Shown here in pieces: positions 26,553-33,994 of a stretch of DNA of 34,132 nucleotides. Below the pieces are notes generated by a model, which was given only the letters and a program-made list of their open reading frames with translations, did no database searches and was not told the DNA's origin. The first letter of the stretch is position 1; every line of letters starts with the position of its first letter. Position numbers and translations under genes: made by a program. Origin of the DNA: an uncultured Eubacterium sp. (GTDB lineage: Bacteria > Bacillota > Clostridia > Lachnospirales > Lachnospiraceae); the NCBI GenBank assembly GCA_949959185.1, contig CATLIX010000037.1:1-34132 (forward strand). The letters are read 5' to 3'.

Positions 26553-27458
26553 ATGAAAATAGCGTTTTGGAGTGAAGAGGAACAGACAGCAACCGCCTGG
26601 CATACGGGGCTGGTGGCCTGTGCCTGCGCGTTAAAGTATCCTCTGTGTGTTGCAGTAGTTCCCGGCGGTTACAGCGGGGAAGAGCTGGAGCAGAATTTCC
26701 TGCGAGGGGAACGGAGTCGGACGCAGCTGGAGCAGGCAAATGGATCTGCCGGCGGCCGGAGACCTCAGGGGCTGTCTGCGGACAGCAGTTTTCTTACAGG
26801 CAGTCAGAAAGAAGACTGCCTGCTGGCAGCCGAACAGCAGGAGTATTTTCTGGCAGGAGGTCTGGACTGTCTGCTGAGCATGATGCCGGAAGAACTGACT
26901 GCACCGGTCATCCGGGGCAATATGCGCCAGATTCTGGCAGGAAGCCTGTACTGTCTGCCCGGAAGCCGGAGAAAGGAACGGGAATGGTGGCAGGAAGACC
27001 CTCTTTTTACAGGGCTGAAAAGAGTGCTGGATGCAGTGGAGCATTGTTTTGATGTTATGTTTGTGGACTGCGGCAGCAGGAAAGATGACGTTGCCCGGAA
27101 TCTTCTGTCAGAAGCTGACGTCTGTGTGCTGAACATGAATCAGGAATCGGAATTAATCGGGGAATATTACAGGAATCCGCCCAAATTCCGGGGGAAAACC
27201 TTTTTTCTGATAGGCAATTACTTTGAGAACAGCCTGTATACAAGGAAGAACCTGGAGCGGATTTACCGGGTGGATGAAGATATGCTGGGAGCTGTGCCCT
27301 ATCATCCCTGGCTGCAGGCGGCCGGAAGAACCGGCAGGGCCGGAGCAGAGGTTCAGAAATACCTTGGGAAGAATATCAGGGGGAAAAGCGTGTTTTTTGA
27401 GCAGGAACTGGCGAGAACGGCCAGACTGATTTTAAAACTGGCGGGAGTGATTCAGTAA
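26553..27458 (+). CDS. Degenerate ParA/MinD/TadZ-like protein without a P-loop
   Basis: The protein has 301 residues. The fold pattern of a MinD/ParA-type ATPase can be followed: a first strand MKIAFWSEE; a DVMFVDCGSRKDD strand like the Walker B D-x-x strand; a VCVLNMNQESELI strand; KTFFLIGNYFE; and a closing LGAVPYHPWLQAAGRTG region like VPYDP in TadZ/CpaE proteins. The P-loop should fall at about residues 7-20, but the segment EEEQTATAWHTGL has no G-K-T/S, so ATP binding is probably lost. AAGGAGAG precedes the ATG. No tad or pilus genes adjoin it. Function unknown; a regulatory or scaffold role is inference. Confidence 0.6.
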   Translation: MKIAFWSEEEQTATAWHTGLVACACALKYPLCVAVVPGGYSGEELEQNFLRGERSRTQLEQANGSAGGRRPQGLSADSSFLTGSQKEDCLLAAEQQEYFLAGGLDCLLSMMPEELTAPVIRGNMRQILAGSLYCLPGSRRKEREWWQEDPLFTGLKRVLDAVEHCFDVMFVDCGSRKDDVARNLLSEADVCVLNMNQESELIGEYYRNPPKFRGKTFFLIGNYFENSLYTRKNLERIYRVDEDMLGAVPYHPWLQAAGRTGRAGAEVQKYLGKNIRGKSVFFEQELARTARLILKLAGVIQ

Positions 27459-27473
27459 GTACGGTTTCCGTTC

Positions 27474-27512
27474 CTGTTACGGATTTCCTGTATGAGAGAA
27501 AATCCGTAACAG
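27474..27512. terminator. Hairpin between convergent ParA-like and cyclophilin genes
   Basis: CTGTTACGGATTT (27474-27486) and AAATCCGTAACAG (27500-27512) form a perfect 13-bp stem with a 13-base loop. There is no immediate T-run on either strand, so efficiency is uncertain. Confidence 0.5.
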
Positions 27513-27527
27513 ATGAAAACAGACTTT

Positions 27528-28049
27528 TTAACAGGTTTCCGGTTCCGGGTAAGTTTCTCCGAAAGTTTCAACCGTAACCTTTTTCAGCACCTGGGGCTCC
27601 ATGGGGCGGTCGGAATAGTCCGTTGCGGTTTCTGCAATCCGGTTGACAACGTCCATCCCTTCTGTAATCTGTCCGAATGCCGCATAGGCCCCGTCCAGAT
27701 GAGGAGAGTCTTTGTGCATAATGAAGAACTGGGAACCTGCCGAATCGGGAGCCATAGTGCGGGCCATGGACAGGACTCCGGCCTGGTGTTTTAAATCGTT
27801 ATCAAAACCGTTCTGAGAGAATTCTCCCCGGATACTGTAGCCGGGGCCGCCGGTTCCGGTTCCTTCCGGGCATCCGCCCTGAATCATAAATCCCCGGATG
27901 ACGCGGTGGAAGCAGAGTCCGTCATAATAGCCTTTCTGAATCAGGCTGATAAAATTATTTACTGTGTTGGGGGCAGTCTGCGGGAAAAGCTCCGCTTTCA
28001 TGACGCCGCCGTCTTCCATTTCAAAAGTTACAATTGGATGTTGAGCCAT
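27528..28049 (-). CDS. Cyclophilin-type peptidyl-prolyl cis-trans isomerase
   Basis: The protein has 173 residues. It catalyses proline isomerisation during protein folding, in the cytoplasm since no signal peptide is present. Conserved active-site parts are LCFHRVIRGFMIQGG, the SAGSQFFI segment and LDGAYAAFGQ. The upstream ATG at 28151 is rejected in favour of MAQHPI at 28049, preceded by AGAGGT. It is an isolated gene, convergent with the ParA-like gene and divergent from the SSB-like gene. Confidence 0.94.
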   Translation of the reverse strand: MAQHPIVTFEMEDGGVMKAELFPQTAPNTVNNFISLIQKGYYDGLCFHRVIRGFMIQGGCPEGTGTGGPGYSIRGEFSQNGFDNDLKHQAGVLSMARTMAPDSAGSQFFIMHKDSPHLDGAYAAFGQITEGMDVVNRIAETATDYSDRPMEPQVLKKVTVETFGETYPEPETC

Positions 28050-28246
28050 AATCGTTACCTCTTTTCGAAATATAGTATAGTGCCTGTCAATATTACCTCT
28101 GATATTATACCTGGAATTGCTGTTTTCGTAAAGAGTAAATCCTGTCGACAAGAAGTGCGAATATTTTCAGAAAACCAATGGTATTCTTTTAGAAAAATTT
28201 ATACTTCGTCGATGTGCCGTCGATATACGAAAGGGGACTAATACTC

Positions 28247-28873
28247 ATGGCAGATAAAATATTTGAAAACAATCAGGTTACAATTACAGGTGAAATCGTA
28301 TCAGATTTCCAGTATAGTCACGAGGTGTTTGGGGAAGGCTTTTATATGGTAGAAGTATCGGTAAACAGGCTGAGCAATTTTGCAGATATTATTCCGATGA
28401 TGATATCCGAACGCCTGATTGATACCCAGAGCAGTTACATAGGACAGTACATACGGGTGGACGGACAGTTCCGCTCCTACAACAGACACGAGGAAAAGAA
28501 GAACCGTCTGGTGCTGTCCGTATTTGTAAGAGAGCTGGAATTTGTAGATGAGATTCCTGAGGGAGAGAAAAGCAATCAGATTTTTCTGGATGGATATATC
28601 TGTAAAGATCCCATTTACCGGAAAACGCCTCTGGGAAGAGAAATTGCGGATTTGCTCATAGCAGTGAACCGTTCTTACGGAAAATCCGATTATATCCCAT
28701 GTATCTGCTGGGGAAGAAATGCCAGATATGCTTCCGGATTTGAGGTGGGAGGCCATGTGCAGGTGTATGGAAGAATCCAGAGCAGAGAATATGTGAAAAA
28801 ACTTTCGGAGATGGAAGTGGAACACAGAGTTGCCTATGAAGTATCTGTAAGTAAAGTGGAATATATTGAATAA
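28247..28873 (+). CDS. SSB-like protein with two OB-fold domains
   Basis: The protein has 208 residues. The second half (about 106-208) reads as a single-stranded DNA-binding OB-fold: NQIFLDGYICKDPIYRKTP, LLIAVNRSYGKSDYIPCICW and GGHVQVYGRIQSREY. The first half (about 6-100) has the same order of strands in a more diverged form (NQVTITGEIVSDFQYS then RLSNFADIIPMMISERL), suggesting an internal duplication. Housekeeping SSB has one such domain and an acidic DDDLPF-like tail, which is absent here. AAGGGG lies upstream of ATG 28247, and the ATG at 28214 is rejected. Role in DNA repair, recombination or plasmid-like functions is unknown. Confidence 0.8.
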   Translation: MADKIFENNQVTITGEIVSDFQYSHEVFGEGFYMVEVSVNRLSNFADIIPMMISERLIDTQSSYIGQYIRVDGQFRSYNRHEEKKNRLVLSVFVRELEFVDEIPEGEKSNQIFLDGYICKDPIYRKTPLGREIADLLIAVNRSYGKSDYIPCICWGRNARYASGFEVGGHVQVYGRIQSREYVKKLSEMEVEHRVAYEVSVSKVEYIE

Positions 28874-28924
28874 TTGTAAAAATGTAAAAATTAAGTTCAG
28901 TAAACAGTTTATACATAACAATAA

Positions 28925-28939
28925 TCTGTTATTAACAGA
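28925..28939. promoter_or_regulatory. Candidate operator palindrome upstream of the BtuR-like gene
   Basis: TCTGTTA-T-TAACAGA is a perfect 15-bp palindrome with one central base, in a 177-bp gap. A TTGACA follows at 28948, but no -10 at proper spacing is evident, so the promoter is not defined. Confidence 0.3.
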
Positions 28940-29050
28940 CACAGAATTGACAAAAATTTGCATTTTCCAGTGGTTTGTGGTATTTTAAGAAAAGATTTGG
29001 AGCAACTGCTTTGCACAGTTACGATTTGCAATGTAAGAAAGGAAAATGAC

Positions 29051-29536
29051 ATGTGTAAGAAAAAAGTTACTGTTTATTGCGGTAATGGAAAAGGTAAAAC
29101 AGCGGCGGCCCTTGGGTATGCGATACAGTCTGCAGGTCAGGGAAAGAATTCCATCATTATTCAGTTTATGAAAGGGAAAAAGGAAAAAGAGATAGAACAG
29201 CTGCTGAGCCGGCTGGAACCGGAAGTGAAGTTTTTCTCATTTGCAAGATTTGAGAAGGATTTTTCGGAGCTTTCTCAGGAGGAGCAGCAGGAAGAAAGCA
29301 TGAATATACGCAACGGGTTTAATTTTGCCAGGAAGGTTCTGGTTACAGGAGAGTGCAATCTGCTGATACTGGACAGTTTTCTGGAGCTTCTGGACAACGG
29401 AATGATTTCCGGCGAGGATCTGGAAACTCTCATGAACGCCAGTTCAGAAGATACGGAGATTCTGTTTACCGGAAAGCATGTGAATGACGCCCTGCGCGAA
29501 TATGCGGAAAAAATTTATGAAATTCATGCGGACTGA
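29051..29536 (+). CDS. BtuR/CobA-like corrinoid adenosyltransferase-family protein
   Basis: The protein has 161 residues, a little short for the family. The P-loop GNGKGKTAAALG is at residues 11-22, as in ATP:corrinoid adenosyltransferases, which transfer the 5'-deoxyadenosyl group from ATP to cob(I)alamin. The IIIQFMKGKKEKE and TGKHVNDALREYAEKIYEIH parts also follow the family. The normally acidic pair after the Walker B strand, LDE, is LDS here (Asp108, Ser109), so activity is uncertain. AAGGAAA precedes ATG 29051, and the upstream in-frame ATG at 28958 is rejected. No cobalamin genes adjoin it. Confidence 0.72.
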   Translation: MCKKKVTVYCGNGKGKTAAALGYAIQSAGQGKNSIIIQFMKGKKEKEIEQLLSRLEPEVKFFSFARFEKDFSELSQEEQQEESMNIRNGFNFARKVLVTGECNLLILDSFLELLDNGMISGEDLETLMNASSEDTEILFTGKHVNDALREYAEKIYEIHAD

Positions 29537-29547
29537 CCATATCGCTG

Positions 29548-29576
29548 TTGACTTTATGGCTGGAAAATGCTATAGT
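29548..29576 (+). promoter_or_regulatory. Promoter of the lysine-riboswitch/dapAB transcript
   Basis: TTGACT (29548-29553) and TATAGT (29571-29576) are separated by 17 bp. Transcription should start near 29583. Confidence 0.8.
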
Positions 29577-29598
29577 AGCGTTAGTAAAACATATGAAT

Positions 29599-29764
29599 AG
29601 ATAGAGGTTGCGTAATTCATGAGTAATTTATCGGATGTGACAGGCACAGAGGATGATAACTGAAAGGGAAGAACGCCGAAGGAAGTTCTTTTCCTGGAGA
29701 GAAGTTCCTGGGCATATAGTGAAGAATTATATGACTGTCATCAGTGGATGGAGTGCTATCATGG
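29599..29764 (+). promoter_or_regulatory. Lysine riboswitch (L box)
   Basis: Conserved L-box pieces appear in order: ATAGAGGTTGCG, GAGTAA, GAAAGGGAAGAACGCCGAAG, GACTGTCATCAGTGG and GGAGTGCTATC. A terminator follows about 45 nt later. With lysine bound, transcription should end before dapA. The genes downstream, dapA and dapB, are the first dedicated steps of lysine synthesis, consistent with this ligand. Confidence 0.93.
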
Positions 29765-29808
29765 ATTATGAGCAGAGAACAGAGTTTTTTGCAAATGTCA
29801 GAATCTTT

Positions 29809-29837
29809 AAGCCGACTTGTCCAGTCGGCTTTTTTTA
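29809..29837 (+). terminator. Terminator of the lysine riboswitch
   Basis: AAGCCGACT (29809-29817) and AGTCGGCTT (29823-29831) form a 9-bp stem with a five-base loop and a run of seven or more T. Confidence 0.9.
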
Positions 29838-30070
29838 TCTTATAGGAATACTGTTCCACTGTGAAGTGTTAAAGCGTATAGATTTCCTATAAGATAAAGC
29901 CCTCCGGGCAGGATGCGCAGCTCGCGGAGAGGAAATTTATTGCCAGGCAATCCGCTCGCGCGCAGCAAACCGTCCAGGTCTTTTCTTTCAGGCTGAGAGG
30001 GGAGGACGATATGTTCAGCATACCGTGTATGCTCTGACATACCGTAAATGAAGCGGACCTGTCCGCTTTG
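29836..30070 (+). repeat. Intergenic hairpin repeat, copy D1 (all three modules)
   Basis: Module 1 is the hairpin TATCTTATAGGAA (29836-29848) / TTCCTATAAGATA (29884-29896). Module 2 (29911-29963) has ATGCGCAGCTCGCGGAGAGG and GGCAATCCGCTCGCGCGC. Module 3 runs from AGCAAACCGTCCAGGTC (29964) to the perfect hairpin AAGCGGAC / GTCCGCTT (30051-30068). This is the most complete copy in the window. It lies between the riboswitch terminator and dapA. Confidence 0.75.
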
Positions 30071-30197
30071 TTCTCTTACAGGAATACCGTGTCACGCTAA
30101 AGCGTGAAAGTGTCTTCCTGTAGAATAAAACTATTATCCGCACGCGTGCAGGCGTATGTTCTGACATACCGTAAATGAAGCGGCTCTGTCCGCTTTG
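30071..30197 (+). repeat. Intergenic hairpin repeat, copy D2, in tandem with D1
   Basis: Module 1 (TTACAGGAA...TTCCTGTAG) shares GTCACGCTAAAG and GTGAAAGTGTCTTCCT with copy B. The end part repeats the D1 end: a perfect 24-bp direct repeat (30033-30056 and 30160-30183) runs from TCTGACATACCG into GAAGCGG. It closes with a hairpin AAGCGG...CCGCTT (30178-30195), about 15 bases before the dapA ribosome binding site. Confidence 0.72.
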
Positions 30198-30224
30198 CGA
30201 TTGAATCATTAAGGAGGAAAGCAT

Positions 30225-31115
30225 ATGGCAATTTTTAAAGGCGCAGGCGTAGCGCTTGTTACACCAATGAAGGAAAATATGGAAGTGGATTATGACAAAC
30301 TGGGGGAAATTCTGGAGGATCAGATTCAGAATGGAACAGACAGTATTATTATTACGGGGACCACAGGAGAGGCTTCCACTCTGACGGTAGAGGAACATCT
30401 GGAAGTAATCCGGGCTACCGTTGCCATTGTGGATAAACGGATTCCGGTGATTGCGGGAACCGGCTCCAACTGCACCCAGACGGCCGTAGAACTTTCCTAT
30501 CAGGCTCAGCTTGCGGGAGCGGACGGACTTCTGGTGGTAACGCCTTACTATAACAAGGCTACCCAGAAAGGATTAATTGAGCACTATATCCGGGTGGCGA
30601 AATATGTGGATATTCCCATTATCATGTACAATATTCCAGGCAGAACAGGCTGCAGGATTGAAGCGGAGACAGCAGCCGCACTGAACCGGGAAGTGGAACA
30701 TATCGTGGGAATGAAAGACGCAGTGGGGGATATTTCCTATACACTGAAGCTGATGGAGCAGACCCAGGGAGATTTTGACGTGTATTCCGGCGAAGACGGG
30801 CAGGTCATTCCGCTGCTTGCCTGCGGCGGAATCGGAGTGATTTCCGTGCTCTCCAATGTTGCGCCGAAATTCACCCATGACATGGTTATGAATTATCTGA
30901 ACGGGAATCATAAAGAAGCGCTGGAAATGCAGATAAAAGCCCTTCCTCTGGTGGACGCCCTGTTCTGCGAGGTGAATCCCATTCCGGTGAAAGCGGCAAT
31001 GAACCTGATGGGATGGAACGTAGGTTCCCTGCGGGCGCCCTTAAGCGAAATGGAGCCGGAGAATGTGAAAAAATTATCAAAAGCCATGAAGGAATTCGGT
31101 ATTCCTCTGGCCTGA
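30225..31115 (+). CDS. dapA: 4-hydroxy-tetrahydrodipicolinate synthase
   Basis: The enzyme condenses pyruvate with aspartate semialdehyde, the first committed step to lysine and diaminopimelate. It has 296 residues, the normal length for this TIM-barrel aldolase. The Schiff-base lysine is Lys164 in HIVGMKDAVGD, the catalytic tyrosine is Tyr136 in MYNIPGRTG, and GTTGEAS (about 45-51) forms the substrate site. AAGGAGG precedes the ATG. Transcription is controlled by the lysine riboswitch about 390 bp upstream, through a repeat-filled gap. dapB follows 61 bp downstream after a hairpin. Confidence 0.97.
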   Translation: MAIFKGAGVALVTPMKENMEVDYDKLGEILEDQIQNGTDSIIITGTTGEASTLTVEEHLEVIRATVAIVDKRIPVIAGTGSNCTQTAVELSYQAQLAGADGLLVVTPYYNKATQKGLIEHYIRVAKYVDIPIIMYNIPGRTGCRIEAETAAALNREVEHIVGMKDAVGDISYTLKLMEQTQGDFDVYSGEDGQVIPLLACGGIGVISVLSNVAPKFTHDMVMNYLNGNHKEALEMQIKALPLVDALFCEVNPIPVKAAMNLMGWNVGSLRAPLSEMEPENVKKLSKAMKEFGIPLA

Positions 31116-31124
31116 CTAATTTAA

Positions 31125-31155
31125 GAGCTGTCCCCAGCAGGACAGCTCCGTTTTT
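31125..31155 (+). terminator. Terminator-like hairpin between dapA and dapB
   Basis: GAGCTGTCC (31125-31133) and GGACAGCTC (31140-31148) form a 9-bp stem followed by CGTTTTTAT. It lies 10 bases after the dapA stop codon and could reduce dapB expression relative to dapA. No separate promoter for dapB is visible. Confidence 0.75.
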
Positions 31156-31176
31156 ATACACAGGAGGAAAACAGAA

Positions 31177-31938
31177 ATGGTGAGAATGATTATGCATGGC
31201 TGCAACGGCAAAATGGGACAGGTAATTTCTTCCATCTGCCAGGAGGACAGCCATATTCAGATTGTGGCAGGCATTGACCCCTATGACGGAATAAAGAATA
31301 CCTATCCGGTGTTTCAAAGGATAGAAGACTGCGGGGTGGAGGCAGATGTGGTGGTGGATTTTGCGGCGGCGTCTGCTGTGGACGGCCTGCTGGAATACTG
31401 TGTGCATCATCAGCTCCCGGTGGTTTTATGTACCACAGGACTGAGTGAGGAACAGAACAGGAAGGTGGAAGAAGCCGGCAGGAAAATTGCCGTGCTGAAA
31501 TCGGCCAATATGTCTCTGGGCATAAATGTGCTGATGGAAATACTGCAGCAGGCAGCCAGAATCCTGGCCCCGGCAGGTTTTGACATGGAAATTGTGGAAA
31601 AGCACCACAACCAGAAAGTGGACGCTCCCAGCGGGACAGCTCTGGCGCTGGCAGACTCCATCAATGAAGCGCTGGGCAATTCATACCGGTATAAGTATGA
31701 CCGCACCCAGGAAAGAAAGAAACGGGAGAAAAATGAAATCGGTATTCAGGCAGTCCGGGGCGGCAGTATTGTGGGGGAACATGAGGTAATTTTTGCCGGG
31801 CTGGACGAAGTCATCGAAATCCGGCACACCGCTTATTCCAAAGGGATATTCGGAAAGGGCGCAGTGGAAGCGGCCAAATTTCTGGCAGGAAAACCGGCAG
31901 GGAGATACGATATGAAAGACGTAATAGGTGCCGGATAA
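31177..31938 (+). CDS. dapB: 4-hydroxy-tetrahydrodipicolinate reductase
   Basis: The enzyme reduces the DapA product with NAD(P)H. The protein has 253 residues. The dinucleotide-binding loop is MHGCNGKMGQ (about 6-15). VDFAAASAVDGLLEYC and CTTGLSEEQ (about 86-94) follow. The active-site segment is EKHHNQKVDAPSGTALALAD (about 143-162), with the expected histidine pair, lysine and PSGTA motif. CAGGAGGAAA precedes the ATG. It completes the two-gene lysine cassette; later dap genes are not in the window. Confidence 0.96.
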   Translation: MVRMIMHGCNGKMGQVISSICQEDSHIQIVAGIDPYDGIKNTYPVFQRIEDCGVEADVVVDFAAASAVDGLLEYCVHHQLPVVLCTTGLSEEQNRKVEEAGRKIAVLKSANMSLGINVLMEILQQAARILAPAGFDMEIVEKHHNQKVDAPSGTALALADSINEALGNSYRYKYDRTQERKKREKNEIGIQAVRGGSIVGEHEVIFAGLDEVIEIRHTAYSKGIFGKGAVEAAKFLAGKPAGRYDMKDVIGAG

Positions 31939-32004
31939 TCATCCTGAAAGGCTGAAAACAGTATGGACAAAGAAAAGATAAGGTGAGAGGACAGGGAGAT
32001 TAAA

Positions 32005-33960
32005 ATGGAGACAGGAGAAATCAGGTATTTAAAAGGGCTGGCAAAACAATATCCCACGATTCCTGCGGCAGCTACGGAAATCGTGAATCTGTAGGCAATT
32101 CTGAGCCTGCCCAAAGGGACGGAGCATTTTATTACGGACATTCACGGGGAGTATGACCAGTTTCAGCATGTGATGAAAAACGGCTCCGGAGCAATCAAAC
32201 GGAAAATTGAAGAAGAATTTGGTAACAGCCTCTCCGTGGCGGAGAAAAAAAGCATTGCCATTCTCATTTATTATCCGGAATTAAAATTAAAACAGGTGTT
32301 AAAACAGGAAGAAAATCTGGAGGACTGGTACAAGGTGACATTGTACCGTCTGATTCGTATCTGCAAAGGGGCTTCTTCCAAGTACACCCGTTCCAAGGTA
32401 CGCAAGGCGCTGCCGAAAGATTTTGCCTATGTCATAGAAGAACTGCTCACCGGCCGGCCCGATGTGACAGACCAGGAAGCATACTATAATGAAATTATCA
32501 ACTCGGTGATTCGCACCGGAAGAGCCTCGGAGCTGGTGGTTGCATTCTGCAATTTAATCCGGCGGCTGATTGTGGACCACCTTCATGTGGTGGGGGATAT
32601 TTACGACAGGGGTCCCTATCCCAATCTGATTATGGATACTCTGATGGAGCACCATTCCGTGGATATCCAGTGGGGCAATCATGATGTGCTGTGGATGGGA
32701 GCGGCGGCGGGTAATCCTGCCTGCATCGCAAATGTCATTCGCATTTCCGCAAAATACGGGAATCTGAATACGCTGGAGGACGGGTACGGAATCAATCTGA
32801 TTCCGCTGGTAAGATTTGCGCTGGACAAATATGCAAAAGATCCCTGTGAAGTCTTCCATCTGGATTACCGGGAGGACGAATACGATGTGAAGGACGTACA
32901 GTTAGACGAGAAAATGCATAAGGCCATCGCCATTATCCAGTTTAAGCTGGAAGGACAGCTTATAAAGAAACATCCGGAATTTCAGATGGACCACCGGCTT
33001 TTGCTGGATAAAATGGATCTGGAAAAAGGGACCGTAGAAGTGGAAGGGAAAACCTATCCTCTGAAGGATACCTGTTTCCCCACCATAGACAGGAATAATC
33101 CCTACGAGCTGTCCCCGGAGGAAGCGGATGTGGTGGACCGTCTGGTGACAGCTTTTATCAACTGTGAAAAACTGCAGAAGCATATCCGGTTCCTGTTTAC
33201 CAAGGGAAGCCTGTATAAAGTATACAACGGGAATCTTCTGTACCATGGCTGCGTTCCTTTCAATGAGGACGGAACTTTTAAGAAGGTGCGCATTTACGAC
33301 GGAGAATACAGCGGCAAGGCGTTGTATGATGTACTGGAGCACTATGCAAGGAAAGGTTATTATTCTATAGATAAGACCGAGAAGCAGAAAGGGCTGGATA
33401 TTCTGTGGTTTATCTGGCAGAACGCCAATTCCCCGGTCTTTGGAAAATCCAAAATGACCACCTTTGAGCGGTACTTTATTGCAGATAAAAAGACCCATAA
33501 GGAGCCGAAAAATCCCTATTACCGACTGCTGGAGCAGGAGGAAATCGTCAATAAGATTCTGCGGGAATTCGGCCTTGAGGACGAGGATTCCCATATCATC
33601 AACGGTCATGTGCCGGTGGAAACAAAGCGGGGAGAATCTCCGGTAAAATGCAACGGAAAGCTGCTGATTATAGACGGAGGCTTTTCCAAGGCCTATCAGC
33701 CCAAAACGGGAATTGCAGGCTATACGCTGATTTACAATTCCTACGGACTGCTCCTTGCCGCCCATGAACCTTTTGAATCGGTGGAAAAAGCCGTACAGGA
33801 CGGAAGCGACATTCATTCCCATATGATGCTGGTGCAGCATGTGAATCTGAGAAGGACAGTGGCTGACACGGATGTGGGCAAGGAAATCAAAGAAAATATC
33901 ATAGAGCTGGAGAAACTGCTGTGTGCCTACCGGGAAGGAACCATCGTGGAGCGGCAGTAA
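32005..33960 (+). pseudogene. fbp: Type III fructose-1,6-bisphosphatase interrupted by an in-frame TAG
   Basis: Read through the amber codon, this is a 651-residue Firmicute type III fructose-1,6-bisphosphatase, which makes fructose 6-phosphate in gluconeogenesis. AGGGAG precedes ATG 32005. The frame gives RYLKGLAKQYPTIPAAATEI, then TAG at 32092-32094 (codon 30), then AILSLPKGTEHFITDIHGEY. In the family a Gln follows NL (NLQAIL), so a single C-to-T change (CAG to TAG) explains the stop. Restart at GTG 32170 or ATG 32173 would lose Asp45 and His47 of the first metal motif DIHGE. The later metal motifs GDIYDRGP and WGNHD are intact, as are all remaining codons. Hence a recent mutation, a base-call error or a strain suppressing TAG; two other genes here stop normally at TAG. 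The symbol is by family. Confidence 0.85.
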
Positions 33961-33994
33961 GTTTACAAAACAGTAACAGTTCAGCTCACGCCCC

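Noticed and set aside
28948-28986. Promoter TTGACA for the BtuR-like gene
   Set aside because: No -10 hexamer lies at acceptable spacing; the nearest TATTTT is 27 bp away.
29836-30197. Insertion sequence or prophage remnant upstream of dapA
   Set aside because: No transposase or phage gene and no clear terminal target duplication is visible; the structure repeats elsewhere as a short intergenic element only.
32092-32094. Reassignment of TAG to glutamine
   Set aside because: typA (50-52) and the amidase gene (26338-26340) end at TAG in the expected place, so a general code change is unlikely; suppression at this one codon remains open.
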